This document shows, piece by piece, positions 10,259 through 21,849 of a stretch of DNA of 33,130 nt (position 1 is the stretch's first letter; every line of letters begins with the position of its first letter). The position numbers and the translations under genes were made by a program. Location of the stretch: assembly GCA_000934385.1 (NCBI GenBank), contig KN880690.1, forward strand, positions 1-33,130, read 5' to 3'. This stretch comes from Cylindrobasidium torrendii FP15055 ss-10 (Eukaryota > Basidiomycota > Agaricomycetes > Agaricales > Physalacriaceae). The notes beneath the pieces were generated by a model that worked only from the letters and a program-made list of their open reading frames with translations, was not told the DNA's origin and did not search any database.

Positions 10259-12019
10259 ATGTCCTCCGGAACAGAGCCACTCGAAATGGACAAGCACGAC
10301 GAAATCCATGAGGAGGTGGTTGTCGACCGTAATGCTCGATTCGGAGGCTTGGAGGCGCGGAAGAAGCTGGAGAAACGATTGCTGTGGAAGGTGGACGCGC
10401 GGATGAGTATCCTGCTTGTGATCTATATCTTGAATTATGTGCGTACCCCCCTTCGCCGTTGCGGCTGGTCAAACCCTTGCTGACTCCCTATCCAGATTGA
10501 TCGCAATAATGCGGCGTGAGTTCGATGGGAGGCTCGATGTCGCTTTGTTATTGACATGCTCTCCGCAGTGCTGCTCGTTTGAAAGGATTCGAGGACGACC
10601 TCAAACTGGAGAAAGATGAATTCCCCACGATCCTGTCCATTCTCTATGTCGGGTACGCCGATAGCATCCTCGGTCCTCATGGAGGGGTAGTCTGCTGACC
10701 GCCCCCGTCAAGGTACATCCTCATGCAAGTACCCAGTAACATGCTCCTGAACAAAATCGGACGGCCATCTCTTTATATCCCTGCGTGTATGCTTGTATGG
10801 GGTACGATTTCGGTGTTGACCGGTATCACGACGAACTTTGTCGGCGCGCTCTTGACGCGCTTCTTCCTCGGATTTGTGGAAGCGGCTTTCCTCCCCGGTG
10901 CACTTTTCCTGATTTCAAAGGTGCGGTTCGCACGATTCTGCCTTCCGACGAGGTCAGCTGAGATTGCTTGTAGTGGTACAAACGAGAAGAACTTGGTCTT
11001 CGAAATGCCCTTTTATTCTGTGGAAACATTATCAGCAATGCGTTCGGCTCTCTCATCGCGTCTGGCATTCTCAGCAACATGGAAGGAAAACTCGGACACC
11101 GCGCGTGGAGATGGCTTTTCTACATCGAGGGCGCACTCACCATGGCTGTCGCCGTCCTCGCCATCTTCGTCTTGCCGGACTTCCCTAGCACGAGCAGATG
11201 GCTTACAGAGGACGAGAAGGCGCTAGCCATACTTCGCATGGAGGAGGACGTTGGTGTTGCGGACGACAAGAAGAAAGAAGAACAAACTGGCGCATGGCAG
11301 GGCTTGAAGATGGCCGTACTCGATTGGCGAGTGTGGTGGATGGCAATGTCGCTGACATCCATCGTCATTTCGCTCTCCTTCAATGCTTTCTTCCCTACGC
11401 TCACAGCCACATTGGGATATGGACCCACGGAAACGCTCTTGCTATGCGCACCTCCATGGATTTTCTCGACAATTGTTTGCTTCTGCTTGGCTCGGTAAGT
11501 TGGAAAAACTACACGCTGCGAGGTGTCGTGCTCACCTGCGAACCTTTCAGACACTCGGACAAGACGCAAGACCGCTTCTTCCACATCGCAGGCGCATACG
11601 TCGTCGGTATCGTCGGCTTTGTCATCGCGATCTCAACAATGAACACCGCGGCGCGCTACGTCTCCCTATTTCTCATGGCATCGATGTATTCGGGCTTCAT
11701 CGTCTTCTACGCTTGGATATCCAACTCTTTCCCCCGACCGACAGAGAAGCGTGCCGTAGTGCTCGCCCTTACAAACGCTTTCTCCCAGCTTGGCAACGTT
11801 GCTGGGTCGTACATTTGGTCGAAGCAATGGGGTCCAACGTACCGCTACTCGTACGGGATATGCATCGCAACGGCCGGTCTGGCGTTGGTGATGTGCTTTG
11901 CTTTCCGTATGGAGCTCCAGCGTCAAAACAAGAAACTCGAAAGGGAGGAGGAGCAAGAGGACATCGACGGCATTGAGCCCGAAAGAGAGGTGGCTCGGGG
12001 GTTCCGGTACATACTATAA
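10259..12019 (+). CDS. MFS transporter, anion:cation symporter (Dal5/allantoate permease-like)
   Basis: The six exons are 10259-10438, 10496-10515, 10569-10652, 10713-10920, 10974-11494 and 11551-12019, giving 493 aa. Exon 2 is 20 nt. A charged cytoplasmic N-terminus precedes about 12 hydrophobic segments. The family hallmark LNYIDRNNAAAARLKG ends TM1; YVGYILMQVPSNMLLNKIGR marks TM2; RFFLGFVEAAFLPGALFLIS marks TM4; a charged central loop (about residues 225-255) splits the two halves; the C-terminus is strongly charged (KKLEREEEQED). These match fungal carriers of the allantoate/nicotinate/pantothenate permease group. The substrate cannot be assigned from sequence: such carriers move organic anions with protons across the plasma membrane. 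Confidence 0.9.
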
Positions 12020-13093
12020 TTCATGTTTATCAGTAACAAACTATGCCTCCAAATTTGTACTAGTTGTAAGCCCAGCCGTGTCGACATCAGAGGCGCCTTC
12101 GAAAGGGGTTATAAGTAAGAGGGGTTAGCGATCGATCCACTTTAACATTGCCCGGAAGTGGCGCAGTGGCACTGGTACGTGCGAGGCCGGTATAAGATCC
12201 AACACAAGACAAAAGGACTGAATTTTCGCGAGTCAAAGGCTCTGCTACCTATCACGACACATCCTAAGGTAATACGCGGTGAGCAGCCGACGCCCCTTCC
12301 GATGTAGTCCCTATACCTCCGGGCTATACCTACTAAGGGGCCCAGGAATTATCCCTATCATCCCACACGTAGGGAAGTGGTAGGGGGCCGCACAGGTCTC
12401 CGATTGACATAACCAAGCGAAGTAGCCTGGTTCAATCCTGAGTAACCTCTCCTACCACTCAGTTGCGAGTACTTACGAGCGGAACATTTAAGGTCCTTGC
12501 GAGCGGTTCACAGCCGCTCCCTGGGATGGTGGCGACTATATCAGTACCTGGGGCTCGAACTGTTGCGTGAAATGGATGCCTGGGGGTGGCTGTCCATTTT
12601 GCTGTTTTCTTGCAGTTCCAGATTTTTTATATCACCCATGCTGGGTGACGGGTGCCAGAATTCAAATCGTGGGCCCCTCATCCTGAGCGTTTGAGCACTT
12701 GAGTATTGGCGACAATCGAAAGCCGACGGCAACTACCGAGTGGCACGTCCGCCTTTCTTCGTAAGTTACCTATGTAACAATATGCTGCCTTTGAGTATAT
12801 CTGCAGACTGAAGTCGAGGTTCGCATTATTGAAATTATCCGTTTGAGTTTAGCACATACACGACTTGATGTCTTTGTTGTTTTCGGAGATGCTTTCAATA
12901 TGGAACACTGGATACTAGTACTTGCGCACGGCAGACTCTTTCTTCTCCCAAGCACTCTCGTGAGGACCCCGACGTGATTTGTGTTCTTACAGATTTTATG
13001 TATTTAACCAGTGCGCTTGCGTACGCACACAGCGTGTGAAAGATGGAAGATACATGGTCTGTGTATTAAGAACGATGATTACCGCACCGTGGA
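12020..13093. other. Gene-poor intergenic region
   Basis: This is 1,074 bp between the MFS stop codon and the ICE2 stop codon (convergent). The short frames have no recognisable content. I looked for tRNA T-arm and acceptor pairing around the GGTTCAATC-like string near 12430 and found no closing stems. Confidence 0.5.
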
Positions 13094-14450
13094 TCAATCC
13101 ACCTTCCAGTCCTTGGTAATAATATCGTCCTCGTTACTAACGAAGAGCTCGAGGCTCCAAAGGAAAAGCATAAAAAAGATGTTGAACCATCGCCACCACA
13201 CTTGGGATGAGTGTTCTAGCACTGTGGTTTGTGAGCACATTTGTCAAGACAAGGCGAAGAAAGAAGCACCCACGTAAGAGATGTGAATACACGGTTACAA
13301 AAATCAATTGCCGATAGGTTAACAGAATGTGCGTGAGGTTCTTCGTCGGGCGGTCCTCCCAGCCATTATCCACCCCGCGTTCGTGCTCCCAGCTATCCGC
13401 GCCAATGCCTGGCAGAATCTTGGATGCGAATTGGAGGACGCCGAGCCGATAGAGCAGAGCGACCAGAACCGGCTTCGGAAGCGTGTTCTTGACGAAACTG
13501 ATGAGCGTCTCCAGATAGGGTAGGAATGTTGATATGCCGCTTATGGGGAGCAGGGGGACACTGCAAAGAGACGTCAGTCAGCCACAGGAGTGTGCGCGTT
13601 TGGCGGAGGGAATGATGATGCATACAATGAGGAGGAAGGGCCTGAGTATGACACCGGGTCAAAGCCACAGAGCCAGACGTTGAATGCGATGACTGTGGCC
13701 ATGCCAGAGGTCTCTATGATGTTCGTGCGTCGTAAAACGAATCCAATGAAGGTAATGAAAAGAAGCGCTGTGATGGCTACGCCGAGAAAAGTGGATGACA
13801 ACGGGGATGCTGCTGCTGCTGGGTATGACTGTGGATGGGCGGAGGGTTCGACGTTAGCGAAAACATGTTCGGAATGCGCAACGAGCACGCACAATTATGA
13901 TCCAATAGGCCGATCCAACGTATGCTATCGCGGAAACGATGAGCAAAAGGAACTGATACACCTCTCCTTCCTCGACGATGTCTTTTGCGTATTGGCCGAG
14001 TCTTTGGGAGACGATCAGGCTTGAGAGTCCCTCCATTGCGATAAAGAGCGGTCCAAGGTAGGTGAGAATAGTCCCCCAGACGGACGTAGCACTGAGGAGC
14101 CAGGGTTGGGCCGTTGAAGAGAACGCGTTGAAGCAGACGAGGAGCAGAAATGGGTGCATTGGGACCTGAAGGAATGACAGTGCGGGGGATCCCCAGAAGA
14201 GAACCATTGTGCCATGGATGAGTGCGTGTGTGGACAACAGCAGCGACAAGAGCAGACAGGCGGACTTGGACAGCGTCACCAGCGTCAATGGAAGGAAGAT
14301 GAGGATCTGTAGGACCGTGGACAGCCTGCAGAAGTAGTTAGACTCGGAAAGGCCACGTTTTGGACGGCAAAAAACGAGTGTTTGAGTGGACAAGACGTAC
14401 CGCGCGGTGTGGGAGACGGCGCTCCAGAGAAGCCAGGGATTCATAGCCAT
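13094..14450 (-). CDS. ICE2: ICE2-family ER membrane protein
   Basis: ICE2 proteins are polytopic ER membrane proteins needed for cortical ER inheritance and lipid-droplet/ER lipid balance in yeast. The five exons are 14450-14401, 14325-13893, 13828-13626, 13560-13274 and 13221-13094, encoding 366 aa. Several hydrophobic segments are visible (LQILIFLPLTLVTL, LLLSLLLSTHALIH, GVAITALLFITFIGFVL). Family-like blocks include VPMHPFLLLVCFNAF, LGPLFIAMEGLSSLIVSQRL, LLTYRQLIFVTVYSHLLLLE, WWRWFNIFFMLFLWSLELF and a C-terminal DDIITKDWKVD. The first ATG of two (residues 1 and 3) was taken; an upstream non-homologous exon cannot be excluded. It has the same orientation as the BRCT/Myb cluster, 524 bp away. 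Confidence 0.85.
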
Positions 14451-14974
14451 GATTTGGATCCCGACGCCGCGCCAGTCTAGGTGTGCATACCAGCGATAGT
14501 GGTCGTCGGAGGCAGAGAGCTGAGTGTGCCCAATCCGGATGACGCGCGATCGAACCTTGCCCTTCGTCCTTTTCGCTCCTCCTAGTACGTATTACACCCT
14601 GTCAGCACCCTGTGGTGTCAAAGATGATCTACTTTTCCTGGCCTTCCGACCAGATTATCTCGCAGAAATCTAAGAATGCTCGATACGCCTCCAAACAGTG
14701 GTCTGAGTGCTACTATTTGTTTACGGATTGCCCAATTGACCTTTCAATCTCAACCCGAGGACACGATGCATGAGGGGCGGAAACCAGGATTGTTGTAAAA
14801 GAGCGTTGCACAAGTAGCTTGGAGTTGCGAGAATGTAGCAGTCAAATACATTCACTCAGAGAAAACACACAACCTGATCAAGACACAGCACAGCAGAGTT
14901 CATCTAACTAGCAAAGACAACCAATGGCAATATAAGTAATGGTACATAGCTTGCCAAATATCAAAGGCGCGGAA
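14451..14974. other. Intergenic region between ICE2 and the BRCT/Myb cluster
   Basis: There is no coding signal. The right part, from about 14841, is the 3' flank of the first cluster gene. It is clearly similar to the 3' flank of the second gene starting at about 18455 (both contain GTCAAATACA, ACATTCACTCAGAGAAA, CAGCACAGCAG and AATGGTACATAGC), which sets one edge of the duplicated unit. Confidence 0.6.
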
Positions 14975-17900
14975 TCAAAGGGCCATCATTACCGCTCGCT
15001 CACGGCGAGCATTCACTAATACGACGTTGAGTTGCTTAGATAAATGCCGATTCATGGCCTTATGCCAGGAACTCGCTGAATGCCATGGAATCTACGTACC
15101 CAACATCAGCGCTGGCACGCCACGGAAGATGCCCCACGCACCTTGCTCTCCAGTCCAGCTGCCAGATGCTGTTGGGATGTGCTGGGATCGATAATCCACT
15201 GGATACGACACCATGCCTCCGCATATCGATTCTCCGCTTCCGTGAACCTGTACATCACTTTCTGGGTGCCAACGCTTTTTGCCTGGCTTTCAGGAGGAGG
15301 CTTTGGCCATTTGAGGTCGACTGCCCATGGAGGAAGGGGAAGATTCGCAGTGTCGTTGGTTCGGGCCACTTGAACAGAAGTTGATGCGATGCTAGTCGAC
15401 TCCTCTGTACCAGCACACCCACCCGGAGATGGCCTCAAGGCAGAAATAGGAAGGCGCGGCTTCTTGACGGCAGGAACTATAGAGCTAAAGGTGTTCGACG
15501 ACGCAGAAGCTACCCTTCTGTTGTGCTCCACGCGCGCCTCCCGCGCAATAGTCGTCAACGTGTGATCTTCGGATGGACGAAATTTCGTTTTCCATCCTGA
15601 CAGGCTATGATGAGGCAACTATGCATGATATATGAGCGTTGTGTACCAGCATGTAATCAGTACCAACGTACCACATCAGCTATGTGTTGTAGAATTGTGT
15701 TGGCGTCGATATCCGGATCTACAATCCAACACGCCCGGCACAGGTCGTACGCGTACTTCAGTTCGGCATCGGTGTAGAAAAATTGGCCAGGGTTTCTTGT
15801 GTGCTGTACGCGCTGTTCGGTGCCAGGCGGATCGGGGAAGAAAACATCCTCGGCCCACACAGGTAAATTGTGCGTGTCTGGTATAGTGTGCATGGTGGAT
15901 GCTGGGCGTTTAACGACTTGACGCTGTACATGGGAGCTTGTACTATCAAGCTTGGGGGGCATGTGTTCAATGCTCTTGTCGACAGATGACGGATCGATAC
16001 CGCGCTCTCCTTGCTGTCTGAGCGCGTTCTCCTTCCTTGCCAAGCGCTGGATTTCTTTGAACCTGTCCCTCTGTGGCCCTGGTTGTTTTTGGCCCATTCG
16101 GTTGGCCCATGACTTTGCTGAATGTCGATGAGGCTTCTAACGCATTGGTATGAATGCGGCCACGAATAGATGGAAACTGTACTACTCACCTCTCCGGCCA
16201 ACTCCTCAGCAATGCTTCCCACAGTTCTCGAAGGGTCAAGCGTCCAAGAAATTCGACAGTAGTCCTCCGCCCACTCAATCTCTGCGTCGGTAAATTTGTG
16301 TCTGGTACTACCATGCCGAATGGGCGACGCAGAATGAAGAGGAGGTAAAGCGAGGCCGTCTCTGCCGGCGATTGAAGAAGTCGCAACCTTCGAGGACATC
16401 AGAATCCTCTTAGAACGCTGTCTGGTTGTGCAGTCTGCGGTTTCCTCGCTTGAGTCGGCTTCTTCGTCGCCAAAGACTTCCTGGGTCTCCTTGTCCTGTA
16501 CATCCAACTCATTTTCGTCCTCGTCCTCGTCCTCGTCGTCACAAATCGGCTTCTCTGCGATGTGAACTTTCGACGTGTTCGGTTTCTGCGGCGCATCCAA
16601 GCTCGCCTTTCTTGCGCAACCTCGAGTCCAGAATCCCCCACTCAACGGCTTTGCTCCGGGGACTCGGTGGAAATATTCGTCAGGCTCATAGCGAGTGTTG
16701 TCCTCAATACAGTCTTCGATCCATTGTTTCTTGATAATGGGTACGTTCTGCTGCATTGCTTGGAGGATATGCTCCCCGCATTGTGCAACCTTGGTCTCGG
16801 CGACCGGAAGAACGACAAGGTCTGCTTGGTTGATGTATGCAATCACTGTTCCGCCGTTCGACTGCAATGACCTATTAGCAATAAGAAAACAGAGCGTAGT
16901 GAGTGGCACACTTCAATCGCCTTCAGTGTCTGGGTACGGTTTCCGACATCGCGGTGTACAAAAAATGAGAGACGTTGACCGTTCCGAGTGAAAATCTTCG
17001 CGGCTTCCTGTCCGCGCGCCCGTTGGGCACGGAAGCTTGCAGAAGAAGGTTTCGGGGAGACAGGACTCTCTGGCGTGCAATGCGGTATATCGACCTCCTT
17101 CTGTGGGTCCCCAATGGCAGGTTCCGAAGTCGAGTCCGATGTGCTACTAACACTATGAGAAGAAGTAAGCGGTGTTGCCACCACAGGTTGCTGAGAAGTA
17201 GGCGTCGGATTCCCTGCAACAACTGCGGCGTACAAGGCTTGAAAGTATTGCTGTGCTTGAGGATTTGCGTTTATGAACGCAGCAGCAGTGGTAGGATCCA
17301 TTTGTGGGGGCATGGGGATAGGCATGGGAACTGCAAAGGGCATGGGATTCATGGGTATCTGGAAAGCTGGAGAACTAGAGAAAGCCTGAGGATGCACGAA
17401 ATTACAATTTGGGAGATATGTTGAAGAGCTGTTTAGCATGAGAGGATTCGGGTTAGTTGAGGGGGTCAGAGGAAGCTGGGGCATAGAGAAAGGAAAGAGG
17501 CTATGGCTGGATTGGGGGCTTGGGACAGATGGTTTTGGGGGCGCACTTGGCCGGTCACTGGGATGGGCGGTCAGTTGACCGAGCGACCGTAGAAAATTCC
17601 CACGTACGGTGTTGCGCTGGGTTCAGAGCTTAGAACTTGCCATCCTCCCCAATTATCCGCTGCATTCAGAAACTTATCTTCCTGGCGGCACACGTCAAGC
17701 CAAATCGACTTGAGCACGACCTTGCTGCCTTCCCATATACGTGCCACTTCGCGCCCTTGCCGACTGTTTGCGTCGACGAGTAGGATGTCGGCAGAAGCCG
17801 TGTCCGCTGTCACGGTACCGCCGTTCGTCTGAAGTAACTACATGTCAGTAGAGAAATTTATCAGGCAAAAGATTGACGAAGAACAAACTTCGATGAACTC

Positions 17901-17978
17901 GCAACAGTCCTCGCGCTCCGCAACGTTCTCTGCAATCCAGATAGTTGTAGGCACACCGGATGCGGTGTGAAATCGCAT
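14975..17978 (-). CDS. Rap1-like dual-BRCT, triple Myb-like protein, copy A
   Basis: The seven exons are 17978-17889, 17828-17608, 17557-16912, 16861-16190, 16136-15672, 15618-15142 and 15091-14975, giving 895 aa. BRCT1 (about 1-95) has FIETNGGTV, ADILLVDANS and SIWLDVC. A Pro/Met-rich linker carries INANPQAQQYFQALYAAV. BRCT2 (about 285-385) has FTRNGQRLSFFVHRDVGNRT, SNGGTV, ADLVVLPVAETKVAQCGEH and KKQWIEDC, resembling the BRCT of telomeric Rap1. An acidic DDEDEDEDENELD tract follows. Three Myb-like modules start near 507, 662 and 821: FTDAEIEWAEDYCRISWTLD, YTDAELKYAYDLCRACWIVD and FTEAENRYAEAWCRIQWIID. Each ends in a PxHS...SW-type block after a phase-0 intron. Modules 2 and 3 are preceded by an LPxWAxDL-type motif. 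No Rap1 C-terminal domain was recognised. A telomere or chromatin role is inferred only. Intron 1 has a second in-frame acceptor nine nt upstream. Confidence 0.75.
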
Positions 17979-18125
17979 ATTAGAGCTCTTGAAAGAGTAG
18001 AATTAGTGTTGTGAGCGCCTGTTGGCTGTGATAGTCAAGAAGTAACCTTGCGGATTGACGGATGTGCTTTGAGCTCGATCGCTACGATCAAAAGCGGCAT
18101 CAGTTCTGATTACCTAGCGCCATTG

Positions 18126-18370
18126 TCACTGTGCCACTGGCGGTGTACACTGTAGGTACCCCCTCCCTATTCGGCCGCCTTTCAAAGTCTGCCTGAAGAA
18201 TTCAATCAGCATTGTATCTATGAGTACATTTGCATGAAAGTCGCGGTGTGTCGGGAATGTCCCTGCTGTTCTTGCTTCATGTTTCTCAATAGCCTCTCCC
18301 TTCGATGCCAAAAAACACCATGAAGCATACTGCTCGAAGAAACAGACACTATACTGGCCCTTCATGCAGG
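18126..18370 (-). pseudogene. Relic of a copy-C-like last exon
   Basis: On the minus strand this stretch encodes FLASKGEAIEKHEARTAG followed by TFPTHRD. It aligns with the last exon of copy C (22005-21850), which reads FLALKKEAIKEREARIAG and TFPTHRD. The upstream exons and the PWH block are missing, and the stop codon after HRD is lost. The nucleotide similarity continues beyond it (CTCATAGATA, TTTGAAAGGCG, GTGTAC..CAGTGGCACA), as in the region between copies C and B. It is a leftover of the duplication that produced copy A and probably serves now only as 5' flank of copy A. Confidence 0.7.
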
Positions 18371-18614
18371 CTCATGGCTAAGAATGCCACCGACTCTTTC
18401 GCGGGTGCAGTGACACGAGTGACGAGCGGGGACGGCTTGGAATGAGTACCACCAGTCAAATACATATCAAATTACATTCACTCAGAGAAAGCACACGACC
18501 TAAACAAAGGCACAGCACAGCAGTGTTCATCTAACTATAGTAACTATAGCGAAGGCAACCAATGGATATATTTAAAGAATGGTACATAGCATGCCACATA
18601 TCGGATGCGTGAAA
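18371..18614. other. Duplication junction and 3' flank of copy B
   Basis: Similarity to the copy C/B spacer stops near 18370-18420, and similarity to the 3' flank of copy A begins near 18455. The junction of the tandem segmental duplication therefore falls in between. No gene is seen. Confidence 0.6.
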
Positions 18615-21580
18615 TCAAAGGGCCATCCTTGCCTCTCGCTCACGACGAGCATCGGCTAAGATGTTACTGAGATTCTCGGACAAATGTCGACGAAGGGCCT
18701 TCTTCCAAGAAACCGCCGAGTGCCATGGAACCTATGCACCCAACATCAGCGTTTGTACGCTACGAAAAATGTCCTGTGCACCTTTTTCTCTAGTTCAGCT
18801 GCGAGATGCGACCGGAGTGTGTCAGGATCAATAATCCACTGGATACGACACCATGCTTCCGCAAATCGAAGTTCCTCTTCTGTATACTTGTAGCTCACTT
18901 GATAGGTGCCAACGCTTGAGGCCTGGCTTTTTGGAGGAGGTGTTGGCCATACCAAGTCGGCTGCCCATTGGGGAAGGGGAGGATTCGCAGTGTCGTTTGG
19001 TGTTTGCAGGGCAGAAGTTGAAGCGATGCTAGTCGATTCCACAGTACCAGCATGACTGCCAGACGTCCCGGGAACAGACATAGAGAGGCGCGGCTTCTTG
19101 ACAGTGGGCAAGATCGTGTTCAGCGGCGCAGCATCTACCCTCTTGTTGTGCTCCGCGCGCGCCTCCCGCGCGATAGTCGCCAACGTGTGATCTTCGGGCG
19201 GACGAAGTTTTGCTTTCCATGCTGGCAGGCTGTGGTGAGGTAACTGTGCTCGATGTCAGTATCGTGTCCTAAGATAAATTTGGTGCCAACGTACCACCTC
19301 AGCTACGTGTTGTATGATTGTGTTTGCATCAATATCTGGGTCTACAATCCAACACGCTCGGCACAGGTCGTATGCGTACTTGAGCTCGTCGTAGGTATAG
19401 AAAAATTGAGTAGGGTTTGAGTGCCGTACGCGTTGTTCAGGGCCAGGCGGAGTAGGGAAGACAACATCCTTAGCCCAAACAGGTAAGTTGCTTGTGTCTG
19501 GCATGGCGGATGCTGGGCGTTTAACGACTGGATGGTGGACATGCGAACTTGCAGTATCAGGCTTCGGGATCACAGGTTCATTACTCTTGTTCAAAGGAGA
19601 CGGATCGACACTAGTCTTTCCTTGCTGTCTAAGCGCGTGCTCCTGACTCGCCAGACGCTGGATTTCGTATAACTTGTCCCCTTGTAGCCTTAATTCTTTC
19701 CGGTTCATTCGGCTGGCCCATGACTTTGCCGAATGATGAGGCACCTGAATAGACAGTATGAATACGGCCACGACTACGTTCACGCTGTGTTGCTCACCTT
19801 GTCGGCCAACTCTGCTGCAATGGTTTTTATAGGTGTTGAAGGGTCAAGTGTCCAACGAATTCGGCAGTATTCTTCCGCCCACTCAATCTCTGCATCGCAG
19901 AATTTGTATCCGCCATTTTGCGGGATGGGCGTCGCAGGAGGAGGATCAGGTAAAACGAGGTCGTCTCTGCTAGCCGTTGAAGGATTTAAACCCTTCCAGG
20001 ACGTCGGAATTCTTATAGAGCGCTCTCTTGCAGTACTACTTGCAGGTTTCTCGCGCGATTCGTCCCCTTTGTCGAGGTCGGAAGCCTCCTGGGCCTCCTT
20101 GTCCTGCGCATCCAACTCGTCTTCATCCTCTTCATCCTCTTCATCCCACGTCGGCTTCTTCGCGAACTTGATTTCTGGCGTATGGGGCTGAGGCGAGGCG
20201 CCGAATTTTGCCTTTCTCGCGCGAGCTCGAGACCAAAATCCATCGCCCAACGGCTTCGCTCCGGGAACTGAGTGGAAGTACTCGCTAGGTTCATATTGAG
20301 TGTTGTCCTCGGCGCAATCTTCGATCCACTGTTTCTTGATGATGGGCACATCGTGCTGCATTGCCTGAAGTATATGCTCCCCGCATTGGGCAACTTTGGT
20401 GTCGGCGACCGGAAGAACAACAAGGTCTGCGTCGTCGATGGATGTGGCGACTGTGCCGCCATTTGTCTTCAATTGAATATTAGCAGGAAGAATCAGAGAA
20501 TAATGTACGGCGCACTTGAATTGTCGTGAGCGTCTGGGTACGATTTCCGACGTCACGGTGGACAAAGAACGAAAGACGTTGGCCGTTCCGAGTGAAGATC
20601 TGCGCAGCTTTCTGTCCGAGTGTGCGACGGGCGAAACCTGGACGAGGTTGTCTTGAAGCGGCCGGCTTCTCTGGCGTGCGCTGCGGTGTAGCGAGCCCCG
20701 TCTGAGGGTCCCTAAGGGAGGATCCTGGAGTCCGGTCTGATTCGTTGTCTACTGCTTTGCTGCCAGCGTTGGACGGTGTTGTTAGCGCAGATTGTTGAGG
20801 AATAAGCGCTGGATTTCCTGCAACGACTGCGGCGGAAAGGACTTGAAAGTATTGCTGGGCTTGGGGATTTGCGTTTATGAACGCAGCAAAGGTAGCAGGA
20901 TCCATTTGTGAGGTAGGTTGTACGGGCATGGGCATAGGAATCGCAAAGGGCATAGAATTCATGGGTAACTGCAACGCTCCAGAACTAGAGAGAAGTTGAG
21001 GATGCATGCCAGTGGAATTGGCGGGACGCGTTGAAGGACTATTTGACATAGGATTCGAGTTTGACGATGGGACCTGGGGCATAGAGAAAGGAAAGAGGTT
21101 CTGAATAGACAGGGAATTTGAGACAGATGGTCTTCGAGGCGAATTTGACCGGTCGCTGGGGTGGGCGGTCAGTTGAGCGCGCGACCCTGCACAATTCTCA
21201 CGTACAGTGTTGCGCTGGGTTCAGAGCTTAGAACTTGCCATCCTCCCCAATTATCCACTGCATTCAGAAACTTATCTTCCTGGCGGCACACGTCAAGCCA
21301 AATCGACTTGAGGACGACCTTTCTGCCTTCCCATTCACGCGCTAGCTCGCGCCCTTGCAGACTGTTTGCGTCGACGAGTAGGACATCGGCGAAAATTGTG
21401 TTCGTCGTCACTTTTCCACCATTTGTCTGGAGTGACATGTAAATGAACACGGTACTCATCAGGAGAAGGGAGTTTTTCAAAGAAACGAACCTCGATAAAC
21501 TCGCAGTAGTCCTCGCGCTCTGCGACATTCTCTGCAATCCAAATAGTTGTAGGCCCGCCAGATGCGGTATAGAATCGCAT
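18615..21580 (-). CDS. Rap1-like dual-BRCT, triple Myb-like protein, copy B
   Basis: The seven exons are 21580-21491, 21426-21206, 21155-20516, 20466-19798, 19744-19295, 19243-18782 and 18731-18615, giving 882 aa with the same intron phases as copy A. BRCT1 has FIETNGGKV and SIWLDVC. The linker has INANPQAQQYFQVLSAAVVA. BRCT2 has FTRNGQRLSFFVHRDVGNRT, TNGGTV and KKQWIEDC. An acidic region with EEDEEDEDELD follows. The Myb-like modules are FCDAEIEWAEEYCRIRWTLD with VPHHSAKSWASRM, YTYDELKYAYDLCRACWIVD with LPHHSLPAWKAKL, and YTEEELRFAEAWCRIQWIID with VPWHSAVSWKKAL. An extra 5' exon is possible: an ATG at 21739 opens a frame that could splice to LKMRF just before the chosen start. Copy A lacks that ATG, so the shared MRF start was preferred. 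Confidence 0.75.
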
Positions 21581-21849
21581 TTTAAGTCTGTGAAAGAGTA
21601 GAATGAGTGTTGCCAGCGCGTGTTGGCCGTGATAGTCGAGAAGTAACTTTGCGGATTTAGGGGGATGCTTTGTACTTTTACCTCGATCGCAATGATCAAA
21701 AGCGGCATCAGTAATGATTGTGCCACTTGCCGTGTACATTGTAGGTATACCCTCCCAATCGGGTCGCCTTTCAAAGCCTGGATGAACAGTTAAAACAGCT
21801 CTTTATCTATGAGTACATTGGCGTGATATCGTGTCATGGTTGTGAACAG

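Noticed and set aside
10031..10472. Minus-strand frames over the MFS 5' end
   Set aside because: They overlap a clearly spliced MFS transporter and have low-complexity Pro/Arg/Ser content without domain signals.
12400..12700. Possible tRNA, from GGTTCAATC-like strings
   Set aside because: No matching T-stem, anticodon stem or acceptor stem could be paired around them.
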